Source of the DNA: JAGOPY01 sp964619555
Lineage (GTDB): Bacteria > Bacteroidota > Bacteroidia > Bacteroidales > JAGOPY01
DNA length: 64,000 nucleotides
Assembly: GCA_964619555.1 (NCBI GenBank)
Contig: CAZUDV010000004.1
Location: forward strand, 124,001-188,000
Direction of reading: 5' to 3'
Shown: positions 55,397-63,950 of the stretch, in pieces
How the letters are laid out: each line of letters opens with the position of its first letter
How positions within the stretch are numbered: position 1 is the first letter of the stretch
Made by a program: the position numbers and the translations under genes
Notes under the pieces: generated by a model
The model's input: only the letters and a program-made list of their open reading frames with translations
What the model was told of the DNA's origin: nothing
The model's database searches: none

Positions 55397-57484
55397 TCAA
55401 TAAATCAATTTCCATTCTGCATCCCCATTTTCTTCCCTTGACAATGAGATGATGCGAATTCCGCCTTCTTTCTTATTTTCCACGACCTCAGCCCCATTGC
55501 ATACAATGTTGCTAAAAGTATAACCTTCCGGCTCATATATGTAAAGATCATACCGGTCATTGCCTACCAGCAGGCTTTTTCCTGAAAGGATATTATCGTC
55601 CCAATTCACTTTATCCAGGTCAAAGCCTCCGCAACTGATGTGCCGGTTCGTGGCCATCACCTGTGGATGGCCCTGCTTCTCCCGGATGCACAGTGCCTGG
55701 CAGTCGTAAGTTCTGTCGTTGGCAGGAAAGATAAGCGTTTCGCGAAATACACCGATGAACTGCTTCGTCCAGAATTCAAACACCAGGTAATCTTTCTCCT
55801 TCCTCAGCCCTAAATCTTCAACCTTCAATTTTAAATCTTCAACCTGAATTGGGCCGGTACGGCCCAGCACCATCCAATTCTCAAAATCCTTGTTGACTTC
55901 AGTGAGGTAAAGATGGCAGTATTCCAGCTGGTCGGCGTCGAACGACCTCGGCCCGCCGCCGCTGACTTCCGTATCCACCTTGCCCAGGTTGGAGATCCTG
56001 GTCGGATCCACTTCACAGACCTGCCCGGGCCTGGTGAACAGCACCGGCAGCGTGCGTTTGGCAGCCTCAGCTATATGGGTCCGGTACACCTCCGGCTTAT
56101 CGGTGATCATGAAAAGCGAACCGGTGAGGCTGGTGACCATGCAGGATTTGTAAGCATCCGATGGGGTAAGTTCGATGTGATCGGGATCGTTGCGCCAGAC
56201 GACATTGTTGAAGGAATTGTATTCCGCCAGGCCTCCATAGCCAAAGCCGTCGTCCCCGATCCGGCAGGCGTCGATGATGCCGATGAGTTCCGGCCGGATT
56301 CCCCAGCAGCCCATCATGTAGCTGTCCCATGAGATGATATCCCGTATGGATTGAACCACGTCGCGGAATATTTCCATTCGGTCAAGGCCCTTTTCGTTGA
56401 AATAGCCGGCATAGCTGTTATAGCCTTCATATCGCAGGTGCCGCAGGGCATCAACTTTGAAATATTGCCAGCCTGTTTCGTAAAAGCCTTTATATACCGG
56501 GATGATCAATTGTTCTATTGTTCGATTGTTACTGGCGTCCATCACATATCCGACCCAGTTGCCGCAGGCCGGTTCGCCTTTATCATTCTTAACAAAGTAA
56601 TCGGGATTTTTCATCACAAAATCCTTATTGGCAAAGCTGACGTTGGTCCAGATGCCGGGTTTCATCCCTTTGTCATGGATATACTTCGCCAGGGATTCCA
56701 TCCCGTTGGGGAACTTTTCATTGGCCACCAGCCACCGCTCCGGTTCACCGATGGGCGCCTGCTGGTAGCCGTCGTCGATCTGAAGATACTCCAGTCCGAA
56801 TGGCACCAGTTCCTCCGCCAGGATATCGGCTGTCCTGTGAATATCATCTTCCGTAACCTTATTGAAAAAGGCGAACCAGGAGCACCAGCCGGCAACGGAT
56901 TCCTCCTTGATGGGATAGGTCCAGGGCTCGTAATGCACGAGTCCCTTGTGGCACTGGTAGAAATAGGGGCGGAACCGCAGGATGATGGTGTTACCGGAGA
57001 TTTCCAGCAGGTAGGCATTCCGACCGTCGTCGAACCTCTCTGGGATGATCTGGATATCCGTCGGAAAATCGGCTGACAGCAGCCAGTCGAACCGCCGGTC
57101 GTAAATGGCCCGGTTCAGCAGGCTGTGGCTCAGGCCAATGCTGTTGCGTACCATCAGAGGCGCGTCTTCCTTCCGTTCGGCCTCGCAGGGGAACGACTCA
57201 TAGCTGCCATACACCGTGCAGGTCAGCATCAGCGGCTCTTTCCTGGAAACAATCTGGATCACCTGGCTAACGGCTATTCCAGAGGAATCTTCCAGGACAT
57301 TAAAGTATTCCACGCTCTCCGGGTTCTCCAGGCGGCCTTGCAACAGGACGGAACCGTTGTAGGTCATCATGAGGTCCTGCCCGTCCCACAGGACATTTGC
57401 AGGGGTGTTCGGAGGAGCGGGAAAAGATTGGGAAAAGAGCACAGTCGGTAATATGATGAGCAAAATCAGAAGTTTGCTTGCCAT
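55397..57484 (-). CDS. secreted GH36-like glycosidase
   Basis: About 695 residues from the ATG at 57484, which gives a signal peptide (KLLILLIILPTVLFSQS). The upstream in-frame extension (ATG at 57562) is derived from an intergenic repeat and is unlikely to be translated. The catalytic barrel has GWCSWFAFFNKVTEDDI, LEYLQIDDGYQ, the nucleophile Asp in YFKVDALRH (about 345), and the acid/base region RIGDDGFG (about 407). The family includes alpha-galactosidases and raffinose-related enzymes; true specificity is unknown. Two 7-residue units (VEDLKLK, VEDLGLR), coded by a 21-bp repeat at 55811-55845, interrupt a C-terminal strand. It is flanked by inverted repeats and stands as a single gene. Confidence 0.82.
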   Translation of the reverse strand: MASKLLILLIILPTVLFSQSFPAPPNTPANVLWDGQDLMMTYNGSVLLQGRLENPESVEYFNVLEDSSGIAVSQVIQIVSRKEPLMLTCTVYGSYESFPCEAERKEDAPLMVRNSIGLSHSLLNRAIYDRRFDWLLSADFPTDIQIIPERFDDGRNAYLLEISGNTIILRFRPYFYQCHKGLVHYEPWTYPIKEESVAGWCSWFAFFNKVTEDDIHRTADILAEELVPFGLEYLQIDDGYQQAPIGEPERWLVANEKFPNGMESLAKYIHDKGMKPGIWTNVSFANKDFVMKNPDYFVKNDKGEPACGNWVGYVMDASNNRTIEQLIIPVYKGFYETGWQYFKVDALRHLRYEGYNSYAGYFNEKGLDRMEIFRDVVQSIRDIISWDSYMMGCWGIRPELIGIIDACRIGDDGFGYGGLAEYNSFNNVVWRNDPDHIELTPSDAYKSCMVTSLTGSLFMITDKPEVYRTHIAEAAKRTLPVLFTRPGQVCEVDPTRISNLGKVDTEVSGGGPRSFDADQLEYCHLYLTEVNKDFENWMVLGRTGPIQVEDLKLKVEDLGLRKEKDYLVFEFWTKQFIGVFRETLIFPANDRTYDCQALCIREKQGHPQVMATNRHISCGGFDLDKVNWDDNILSGKSLLVGNDRYDLYIYEPEGYTFSNIVCNGAEVVENKKEGGIRIISLSREENGDAEWKLIY
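55811..55845. repeat. 21-bp-period repeat inside the GH36 gene
   Basis: TAAATCTTCAACCT occurs at 55811-55824 and 55832-55845. The period of 21 keeps frame and yields two VEDL-type heptads in the protein. Confidence 0.7.
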
Positions 57485-57644
57485 TGTTTCTTGTTTCGAG
57501 TTTTTAGTTTCTGGTTTCTTGTTTCTGGTTTTGTAATCAGGTAGGGGGGTAAATGTCTTCACTAAGGCCTATAAAGAAATCCCATTCATAATTTTATCAA
57601 GCTCAAGCAGCGAAGCTGCGAGATACATATTGCACTGACATATA

Positions 57645-57672
57645 ACCCCGGTACCCAAGGTGCGGAGCACCG
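57645..57672. repeat. 28-bp inverted repeat flanking GH36 gene, right
   Basis: Partner of 55239-55266 with one mismatch. The surrounding 57563-57825 gap holds more small hairpins of the GC-TTCG-GC kind (for example GCGGCTTCGCCGC near 57768) and nothing coding. Confidence 0.8.
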
Positions 57673-57825
57673 CAATATTTATTCGATTAATTTACCCAAT
57701 ATAATTATTTCGATGCTTCGCACCTTATTTGATCGAATTTGCAATTTTTGTGCTACAATTATAACGCGGCTTCGCCGCTTGATCGATGCCCGAATTTAAA
57801 ATTTAAAACTTAAAATTCAAAATTA

Positions 57826-59901
57826 CTATTTCACCTCACTTCCGTTCTCCAGCAAGTCCCCGGGACGGATCAGGCTCAGGGTGCCGTCTGGGTTTTCGGC
57901 CGAGAGGATCATTCCCTGCGACTCTATCCCGCGCAGCTTTCTCGGAGCCAGGTTGATGATGAAGCAGAATTGTTTGCCGATTAATTCCTGGGGTTTGTAA
58001 TACTGGGCGATGCCGGAAATGATGGTACGTTTGTCCAGGCCGGTATTTACAGTGAGTTTCAGGAGTTTGTCAGCGCCTTCTACCTTCACCGCTTCTTCAA
58101 CGGTGCAAACCCGGATGTCGAGCTTTGAGAAATCATCGTAGGTGATGGTCTCTTTTTGTGGCTTCAGTTCAACTTTAGGTCCTTCGACTGCGGATGATGC
58201 GGCTTCGTTCATTTTCTTCGTGTTTAACAGTTTCTGCACCTGGGCTTCGATGGCGCTGTCTTCTATCTTTTCGAACAGGTATTCGGGCTGGCCGAGTTGG
58301 TGACCCGTTTCGAGCAGCTCCGGGTTACCTGCCTGGTCCCATTTGCGCGTGGGCAGGCCCATCATTTTACTGAGTTTTTCAGCGGTAAAGGGCAGGAAAG
58401 GCTCGCAAAGGATGGCCAGGTTGGCGCAAATCTCCAGGGAAATATGCAGGATTGTCTGCACCCGCCCGGGGTCGGTCTTATATAGCTTCCAGGGTTCGGC
58501 GTCGGTGAGGTACTTATTGCCAAGGCGGGCCAGGTTCATCATCTCCCCAAGGGCCTCGCGGAAGCGGAACTGGTCCAGGCTGCCGCCGATACGTCCCGGA
58601 AAGGTCCTGATCTCGTCGGTGGTAGCCTTGTCCGTGTCAGTCATAGGCCCCTTCTCCGGAATTTTTCCTCCGAAATATTTGTGGGTCAGCACCAGCGTGC
58701 GGTTCACGAAATTTCCGAAGATGTTCAGCAGTTCACTGTTGTTGCGGGCCTGGAAATCTTTCCAGGTGAAGTCGTTGTCCTTGGTTTCCGGGGCGTTGGT
58801 GGTGAGGGCGTAACGCAACACATCCTGCTTTCCGGGAAACTCTTCCAGGTATTCGTGAAGCCATACCGCCCAATTGCGTGAAGTGGAGATCTTGTCGTTC
58901 TCCAGGTTCATGAACTCGAAGGCGGGGACATTGTCGGGTAGGATGAAACTGCCTTCTTCCTTCAGCATGGAGGGGAAGATGATGCAATGGAACACGATAT
59001 TGTCCTTGCCGATGAAATGGATCAGGCGGGTATCGGCGTCCTTCCACCACGGCTTCCAATCCCTGCCGCGGACCTGCCCCCATTCGCGGGTGGCGCTGAT
59101 ATAGCCGATGGGGGCGTCGAACCAGACATACAGCACTTTTCCGTCCGTATCCGGCAGGGGTACTTTTACGCCCCAGTCGAGGTCGCGGGTGACGGCCCGG
59201 GGCTGCAGGCCGTGATCGAGCCACGATTTGCACTGGCCGTAAACATTGGGTTTCCAGTCGTCCTTATGGCCTTCGATGATCCATTCGTGCAGCCATTTTT
59301 GATATTTGTCGAGCGGGAGGTACCAGTGTTTGGTCTCTTTCTTTACCGGGATGGCGCCGCTTAGGGCAGATTTCGGATTGATGAGGTCATCGGGACTGAG
59401 GGAGGTGCCGCAATTCTCGCACTGGTCGCCGTATGCTTTTTCGTTGCCGCAACGGGGACATGTACCGGTGATGTAGCGGTCGGCCAGGAACTGCTGATGT
59501 TCTTCGTCAAAGTACTGCAGCGAGGTTTGTTCGATGAATTCGCCCTTATTGTAAAGCGTGGTGAAAAATTCCGACGCCGTTTCGTGATGGATGGGGTTGG
59601 AGGTGCGGGAATAAATATCGAATGAGATACCGAATTCATGGAAGGATTCCTTGATCATTTCATGGTAACGGTCCACTACTTCCTGCGGAGTGACGCCTTC
59701 CTTTCTCGCCTTGATGGTGATGGGCACGCCATGCTCATCAGAACCTCCGATGAACAGGACATCTTCGCCCTTAGAACGGAGGTATCTCGCATAAATATCG
59801 GCAGGTACATAAACTCCCGCCAGGTGGCCGATATGGATCGGGCCGTTGGCATAGGGCAGGGCGGAAGTGATGGTGGTGCGTTTCCAGGATTTGTTTGCCA
59901 T
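57826..59901 (-). CDS. metG: methionyl-tRNA synthetase
   Basis: A 691-residue class I synthetase charging tRNA-Met. The HIGH motif is at residues 23-26 (GPIHIGHLAG); the second signature is KISTS near residue 337, in place of KMSKS, as is usual in Bacteroidota. A zinc-binding CPRCG ... CENCG pair lies near 147-165. The anticodon-binding helical domain follows, and the C-terminal ~110 residues (from about YDDFSKLDIRVCTVEEAVKV) are the OB-fold tRNA-binding domain that allows dimerisation. Length fits the family with that domain. A -7 box lies 20 bp upstream (59921). Essential housekeeping gene, outside any cluster. Confidence 0.97.
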   Translation of the reverse strand: MANKSWKRTTITSALPYANGPIHIGHLAGVYVPADIYARYLRSKGEDVLFIGGSDEHGVPITIKARKEGVTPQEVVDRYHEMIKESFHEFGISFDIYSRTSNPIHHETASEFFTTLYNKGEFIEQTSLQYFDEEHQQFLADRYITGTCPRCGNEKAYGDQCENCGTSLSPDDLINPKSALSGAIPVKKETKHWYLPLDKYQKWLHEWIIEGHKDDWKPNVYGQCKSWLDHGLQPRAVTRDLDWGVKVPLPDTDGKVLYVWFDAPIGYISATREWGQVRGRDWKPWWKDADTRLIHFIGKDNIVFHCIIFPSMLKEEGSFILPDNVPAFEFMNLENDKISTSRNWAVWLHEYLEEFPGKQDVLRYALTTNAPETKDNDFTWKDFQARNNSELLNIFGNFVNRTLVLTHKYFGGKIPEKGPMTDTDKATTDEIRTFPGRIGGSLDQFRFREALGEMMNLARLGNKYLTDAEPWKLYKTDPGRVQTILHISLEICANLAILCEPFLPFTAEKLSKMMGLPTRKWDQAGNPELLETGHQLGQPEYLFEKIEDSAIEAQVQKLLNTKKMNEAASSAVEGPKVELKPQKETITYDDFSKLDIRVCTVEEAVKVEGADKLLKLTVNTGLDKRTIISGIAQYYKPQELIGKQFCFIINLAPRKLRGIESQGMILSAENPDGTLSLIRPGDLLENGSEVK

Positions 59902-59920
59902 GAAATGAAAATTTGATCAA

Positions 59921-59928
59921 CAAAAGTA
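59921..59928 (-). promoter_or_regulatory. metG promoter -7 box (TACTTTTG)
   Basis: Exact TAnnTTTG match on the minus strand, 19 bp before the metG start codon, implying a very short leader. Confidence 0.55.
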
Positions 59929-59978
59929 GGAATTATCGGGTATAATTTCCGAAAAACCGGATTAACAGGTTGGGGTGT

Positions 59979-60057
59979 GTTTTGTTTCACGCAAAGGGCG
60001 CGTGAGGTTTTCTTTATTAAACACAATAGGCACAATAGGGCACATAGGAGGCACAAT
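59979..60057. repeat. left nested inverted repeats of the GxxExxY cassette
   Basis: Outer 18 bp (59979-59996, GTTTTGTTTCACGCAAAG) is a perfect inverse of 60584-60601. Inner 26 bp (60019-60044, CACAATAGG-type units) is a perfect inverse of 60522-60547. Bases 60028-60057 also match, inverted, 61553-61582 downstream of the next gene (30 bp perfect). Confidence 0.9.
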
Positions 60058-60086
60058 AGAATTATTAATTATTAAACCGCATTATA

Positions 60087-60500
60087 ATGACACAGAAATA
60101 TTTGAATGAATTGACTTATACCATCATTGGTGCAGCGATTCATATTCATCAGGAGCTGGGGCCCGGGTTATTAGAAAGCATATATGAAAAATGCATGGTG
60201 CATTTATTAAAACAAAAAGGGCTTAAAGTTATCTCTCAACAGAAGGTCCCGTTAGTTTTCAATGGTTTGTATCTTGACTGTGATCTTCGGTTCGATATTT
60301 TGGTCGAAGATTCCATAATCGTTGAAATTAAAGCCGTCGATTGCCTTCAACCCATTCACAGTGCCCAATTATTGACTTATCTCAGGCTATTGGAAAAACC
60401 TAAAGGATTATTGATAAATTTTAATGTTACACACATATATAAGGAAGGCCAGAAAACAATCGTCACGGATCTTTACGCAAAACTTCCCAAAGGATACTAA
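60087..60500 (+). CDS. GxxExxY family protein (PD-(D/E)xK nuclease fold)
   Basis: A 137-residue protein with the family signature GPGLLESIYE (G-x-x-E-x-x-Y, residues about 27-36) and a nuclease-like core: LRFDILVEDSIIVEIKAVD (D, then E-x-K), followed by HSAQLLTYLRLL. The family is widespread, occurs in many copies per genome in some Bacteroidota, and has no proven function. Here the gene sits alone between metG and an LD-carboxypeptidase gene, enclosed by two nested sets of perfect inverted repeats, which suggests a small mobile cassette. No transposase is visible in it, so movement would need outside help. Confidence 0.9.
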   Translation: MTQKYLNELTYTIIGAAIHIHQELGPGLLESIYEKCMVHLLKQKGLKVISQQKVPLVFNGLYLDCDLRFDILVEDSIIVEIKAVDCLQPIHSAQLLTYLRLLEKPKGLLINFNVTHIYKEGQKTIVTDLYAKLPKGY

Positions 60501-60521
60501 AGATACTATTGTGAACTCTAC

Positions 60522-60601
60522 TGTGCCCTATTGTGCCTATTGTGTTTCAAAAAAAGTGTAATTTAATACCGATCTTTGCATTTCTTTGCGTGAAACAAAA
60601 C
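60522..60601. repeat. right nested inverted repeats of the GxxExxY cassette
   Basis: Inner partner 60522-60547 and outer partner 60584-60601 of the left repeats. The whole unit from 59979 to 60601 is about 620 bp. The right outer repeat ends 3 bp before the next start codon. Confidence 0.9.
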
Positions 60602-60604
60602 TAA

Positions 60605-61504
60605 ATGATAACTCCTCCATTCCTCACCCAAGGCGATAAAGTCGCCATCGTGTCAACTGCCCGCAAAATCTCCCCGGCAGACGTTTTGCCTGCCATCCGT
60701 ATTTTCAGGGGCTGGGGGCTGGAAGTCTTGGAAGGGAAGCACCTTTATGCCGTTCATAACCAGTTTGCCGGCAGTGACGAAGAGCGCCTGGCTGACCTGC
60801 AACATGCACTGGATGATGAAAATATCCGGGCTGTGATCTGTTCCCGCGGGGGCTATGGGACCGTCAGGATCATCGACCGGCTTGATTTTACCCGTTTCCT
60901 GCAAAATCCCAAATGGATCGTGGGCTACAGCGATGTCACCGTGCTGCATTCCCACATACACCGGAATTTCGGGATCGAAACGCTCCATGCCATGATGCCG
61001 GTGAATTTCCGCGACCTGTGTGATTCCACTCCCCCGGTATATACGATGAAAAGAGCGCTGATGGGAATCGGGCTGGAATATGAAATACCCCATGAACCAC
61101 TGAATCGCAAAGGATCCTGCACGGGGCTGCTTACCGGAGGGAACCTGTCCATACTTTACAGCCTGGCCGGTACGGTTTCCGATATCGATACCAGGGGAAA
61201 GGTCCTTTTCCTGGAAGATGTGGATGAATATTTATACCACCTCGACCGGATGATGAGGAACCTGAAACGTACCGGTAAGCTGGACCAACTGGCCGGCCTT
61301 ATTGTGGGCAGCATGTCCAAAATGCGCGATAATGATATTCCCTTTGGCAAAACACCCTATGAGATCATCGCCGATTCGGTCAGGGAATACGAGTATCCGG
61401 TCTGTTACAATTTCCCCGCCGGCCATCAGGAAGATAACCGGGCCCTTATACTGGGGAGGGAGGTGACCCTGGAGGTATCGGATTCAGTTCGTATTCATTT
61501 CTGA
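60605..61504 (+). CDS. S66-family LD-carboxypeptidase
   Basis: A 299-residue serine peptidase of the LdcA/MccF type, cytoplasmic, trimming the terminal D-Ala of muropeptides during cell-wall recycling or inactivating peptide conjugates. Family marks are VAIVSTARKISPAD at the N-terminus, the nucleophile Ser in VICSRGGYGT (about residue 80), GLLTGGNLSIL, the catalytic Glu in VLFLEDVDEYLYHLDRM, and the His in FPAGHQEDNRALI (about 277). Length is typical. It starts directly after the right inverted repeat of the cassette, so the cassette may supply or disturb its promoter. Confidence 0.92.
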   Translation: MITPPFLTQGDKVAIVSTARKISPADVLPAIRIFRGWGLEVLEGKHLYAVHNQFAGSDEERLADLQHALDDENIRAVICSRGGYGTVRIIDRLDFTRFLQNPKWIVGYSDVTVLHSHIHRNFGIETLHAMMPVNFRDLCDSTPPVYTMKRALMGIGLEYEIPHEPLNRKGSCTGLLTGGNLSILYSLAGTVSDIDTRGKVLFLEDVDEYLYHLDRMMRNLKRTGKLDQLAGLIVGSMSKMRDNDIPFGKTPYEIIADSVREYEYPVCYNFPAGHQEDNRALILGREVTLEVSDSVRIHF

Positions 61505-61511
61505 TCTTTTA

Positions 61512-61590
61512 ACACATAGACACATAGAACACAATAGTTAACACATAGTTCAATTGTGCCTCCTATGTGCCCTATTGTGCCTTTGTGGTA
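61512..61590. repeat. CACATAG/CACAATAG-type repeat, third copy
   Basis: Units of CACATAGA and ACACAATAG at 61512-61550 face inverted units at 61553-61587; 61553-61582 is the exact inverse of 60028-60057. The pair can fold into a hairpin downstream of the carboxypeptidase stop. Confidence 0.8.
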
Positions 61591-61705
61591 AAAAAAATTA
61601 TCAACCACCGGGTATATTTTTCTTTTTTCCGGATTAATAGATAGTCCCTCCCCAAACCCCTTCCGTCAGCTGGCGGAGAGGGGCCGGGGGTGGGGGCAGC
61701 AAACT

Positions 61706-62077
61706 ATGGCTGAACACAACGAACTTGGCAAAAAGGGCGAAGAGATCGCCCTGGGATACCTCCATAAGCTGGGATATACTATCCTCGAAAAAAACTGGAG
61801 GGCGGGACGCAATGAACTGGATATCATTGCACGGGACCAAGAATTCCTGGTCATCGTTGAGGTGAAATCCAGGCAAAATTCGAGCCTCCAGGAGCCGGAA
61901 GAGGCAGTGGGCCGGGATAAACAGCAGGCCCTCATCCGGGCCGCCAATGCTTATATCTTCAAGCATAATATTAACCTGGAGACCCGATTCGACATTATTT
62001 CCATCGTTCACAACAACAAGGAAACCCGGATCAACCACATCAAAGACGCGTTTTATCCACGGCTGAGGACAAGTTAG
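61706..62077 (+). CDS. YraN family (UPF0102) endonuclease-fold protein
   Basis: A 123-residue protein of the UPF0102 family with a restriction-endonuclease-like fold: NELGKKGEEIALGYLHKLGY at the start, then NWRAGRNELDIIARDQEFLV and VEVKSRQ (the D ... E-x-K motif), and a C-terminal RFDIISIVHN. The cellular role is unknown; it is often near ribosomal or signal-peptidase genes. The ATG is 203 bp after the carboxypeptidase stop; the gap contains the third repeat copy. It is short but complete. Confidence 0.92.
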   Translation: MAEHNELGKKGEEIALGYLHKLGYTILEKNWRAGRNELDIIARDQEFLVIVEVKSRQNSSLQEPEEAVGRDKQQALIRAANAYIFKHNINLETRFDIISIVHNNKETRINHIKDAFYPRLRTS

Positions 62078-62089
62078 GGGATTTGTGAG

Positions 62090-62097
62090 TACCTTTG
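62090..62097 (+). promoter_or_regulatory. promoter -7 box (TACCTTTG) of the pseudouridine synthase gene
   Basis: Exact TAnnTTTG match, within the GTACCTTTGC context frequent in Bacteroidota promoters, 107 bp upstream of the start codon. The transcribed leader would contain the following inverted repeat. Confidence 0.6.
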
Positions 62098-62106
62098 CCG
62101 GGACGG

Positions 62107-62195
62107 TTTCTGGTTTCTGGTTTCTGGTTACTTGTTTCTTGTTAATTTGTCTGTAGGAACCAGAAACCAGAAACCAGAAACCAGAAACCAGAAAC
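62107..62195. repeat. heptamer inverted repeat (TTTCTGG / CCAGAAA) in gene leader
   Basis: Three TTTCTGG units at 62107-62128 face five AGAAACC-type units at 62158-62195; they can form a long hairpin between the promoter and the start codon. Similar GTTTCTGG units lie at about 57503-57530 upstream of the GH36 gene. Confidence 0.8.
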
Positions 62196-62203
62196 TAACA
62201 TTC

Positions 62204-63412
62204 ATGCCCGAAAAATCGCCCCGTCAACCCAGGAAACCCTTTCAGAATACTGGAAGGAGGATTGTTAAGAAGTCATCAGCCGGAAGCATGGCCAGAGGAG
62301 GAACGACGAGGGACCAGGACTCAGGAGCCGGCAGACGGCGGCCGGAAGGGGATGGCCGAATGTCGAAGAAATTTTTACCAAAACGTGGGCAGGAGGAGCA
62401 ATCCGAAGGTTATCGCAGGTCCCGGTCACTAAAATCAGGTACGGATAGCGATCATCCTGCTAAAAAGATGGCAAGGAAAAAGTTTACCCGCGAAGAGGCT
62501 GGTACTGGAAAAAAAGTCCTCAGAAGAAGAATTGATGACGAGCCCAGGCCAAAACGTGGAGAAAGAAAAGTTGAAGGGGAATCAGTACCAAAGCGAAGAG
62601 GCCGGAAGATGGAAGAGGGTTCCAAACCTGTAAAGCCGCTTGCCCCGGGGAAATATCCTTCCCGGAGAGGAGTCAGGTTCAAGCCTAACGCGGAAAAGGA
62701 TGGTATCCGGCTCAACAAGTACATCGCCAATGCGGGGATCTGTTCCCGGCGCGAAGCAGATGAGCTGATCAGGGCAGGTGTGATAAAAGTAAACGGAGTA
62801 GTCGTTACTGAACTTGGCACGAAAGTAATGCCGGAAGATAAAGTACAGTATGAGGATCAGACCATCTCCAACGAAAAAAAACGGTATCTGCTGCTGAATA
62901 AACAAAAGGGCTATGTGACCACTACGAAGGACCCGCATGCTAAAAATACGGTGATGGAACTCATCGAAGGGGCATGCAGGGAGCGAATATACCCGGTCGG
63001 ACGTTTAGACCGTAACACTACCGGATTGCTGCTTTTTACCAACGATGGGGAGCTGGCCAAAAAACTCATGCATCCTTCTTCGAGGATCAGGAAACTCTAT
63101 CATGTCGTGCTGGACCAACCGGTAAGCAAAGGTGACATACTTAAGATTGCCGATGGCATCGTCCTGGACGACGAGCGGATCCAGATTGATGGCATTGCCT
63201 ATGTCGAGGATGCGAAAGACCGGCGTGAGGTAGGATTGGAGCTTCACTCAGGTCAGAACAGGGTAGTTCGGCGGATATTCGAATCTTTGGGCTACAAGGT
63301 GACGAAACTCGACCGTGTCGCTTATGCGGGGCTGACCAAAAAAGGCATTTCCCGGGGTAAATGGAGATTTCTCACCGAGCAGGAAGTAATCCGCCTGAAA
63401 ATGCTCCGCTGA
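62204..63412 (+). CDS. RluB/RsuA-type rRNA pseudouridine synthase with long basic N-terminus
   Basis: About 402 residues from the ATG at 62204. The longer frame from 62132 is translated repeat and is rejected. Residues 1 to about 155 are a basic, low-complexity, probably disordered tail rich in K, R, G and S. An S4 RNA-binding domain follows (IRLNKYIANAGICSRREADE, about 160-215), then the pseudouridine synthase core with the catalytic Asp in VGRLDRNTTGLLLFTNDG and a later LELHSGQNRVVRRIFE. It isomerises a uridine in 23S or 16S rRNA. The basic extension is common in Bacteroidota homologues and may aid ribosome binding. Confidence 0.92.
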   Translation: MPEKSPRQPRKPFQNTGRRIVKKSSAGSMARGGTTRDQDSGAGRRRPEGDGRMSKKFLPKRGQEEQSEGYRRSRSLKSGTDSDHPAKKMARKKFTREEAGTGKKVLRRRIDDEPRPKRGERKVEGESVPKRRGRKMEEGSKPVKPLAPGKYPSRRGVRFKPNAEKDGIRLNKYIANAGICSRREADELIRAGVIKVNGVVVTELGTKVMPEDKVQYEDQTISNEKKRYLLLNKQKGYVTTTKDPHAKNTVMELIEGACRERIYPVGRLDRNTTGLLLFTNDGELAKKLMHPSSRIRKLYHVVLDQPVSKGDILKIADGIVLDDERIQIDGIAYVEDAKDRREVGLELHSGQNRVVRRIFESLGYKVTKLDRVAYAGLTKKGISRGKWRFLTEQEVIRLKMLR

Positions 63413-63437
63413 TACCATAGCTATAATCGTTAACTTT

Positions 63438-63950
63438 ATGCCACCAAATTTATCCGATATGCGTGGCGATCCCAGGCTTTACCAGATTTTACGGGAGCTC
63501 GGCATACCCTTCGATTATTATGAGCATCCCCCGGCTCCAACCATTGAAGAAGCCCTGAAAAACTGGAAGAACATCGATTCGACCCATTGCAAGAATATTT
63601 TTTTCCGGAATCACAAGGGCAACCGGCACTACCTGGTCATCATGGAATATTCCAGGCCATTGGCCATACATGACCTGGAGAAGAAGCTCAAACAGGGAAA
63701 ATTAACTTTTGCGTCACCGGAACGGCTGATGAAATATTTAGGTGTCACACCGGGATCAGTTTCTATTTTTGGCCTGATCAACGACGAAACGGACCATGTT
63801 TATGTCTTTCTTGACGAGGTACTCAAGACAGCCGAACGGATGAGTTTTCACCCCAATGATAATACTGCCAGCCTGGTGATTCCGAGGGAAGGTTTCGAGA
63901 AGTTCCTTTCCTGGTCGGGGAATGGATTTGAGTATTTGAAGCTGGACTGA
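63438..63950 (+). CDS. YbaK/ProX-type aminoacyl-tRNA deacylase
   Basis: A 170-residue editing-domain protein of the YbaK/prolyl-tRNA synthetase-associated family. Visible: LGIPFDYYEHPPAPTIEEAL, HCKNIFFRNHKGNRHYLVIM (containing the Lys typical for deacylation), and GVTPGSVSIFGLINDE. Such stand-alone proteins hydrolyse mischarged Ala- or Cys-tRNA-Pro. It begins 25 bp after the pseudouridine synthase stop, so they may share a transcript. Its stop codon overlaps the start of the terminal repeat at 63949. Substrate is inferred from the family. Confidence 0.9.
   Translation: MPPNLSDMRGDPRLYQILRELGIPFDYYEHPPAPTIEEALKNWKNIDSTHCKNIFFRNHKGNRHYLVIMEYSRPLAIHDLEKKLKQGKLTFASPERLMKYLGVTPGSVSIFGLINDETDHVYVFLDEVLKTAERMSFHPNDNTASLVIPREGFEKFLSWSGNGFEYLKLD

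Noticed and set aside
57485..57562. Extended N-terminus of the GH36-like protein
   Set aside because: The extra 26 residues come from an intergenic GTTTCTGG repeat, and the signal peptide begins at the ATG at 57484.
62132..62203. Extended N-terminus of the pseudouridine synthase
   Set aside because: The added residues are translated CCAGAAA repeats; the ATG at 62204 gives the family-like start.
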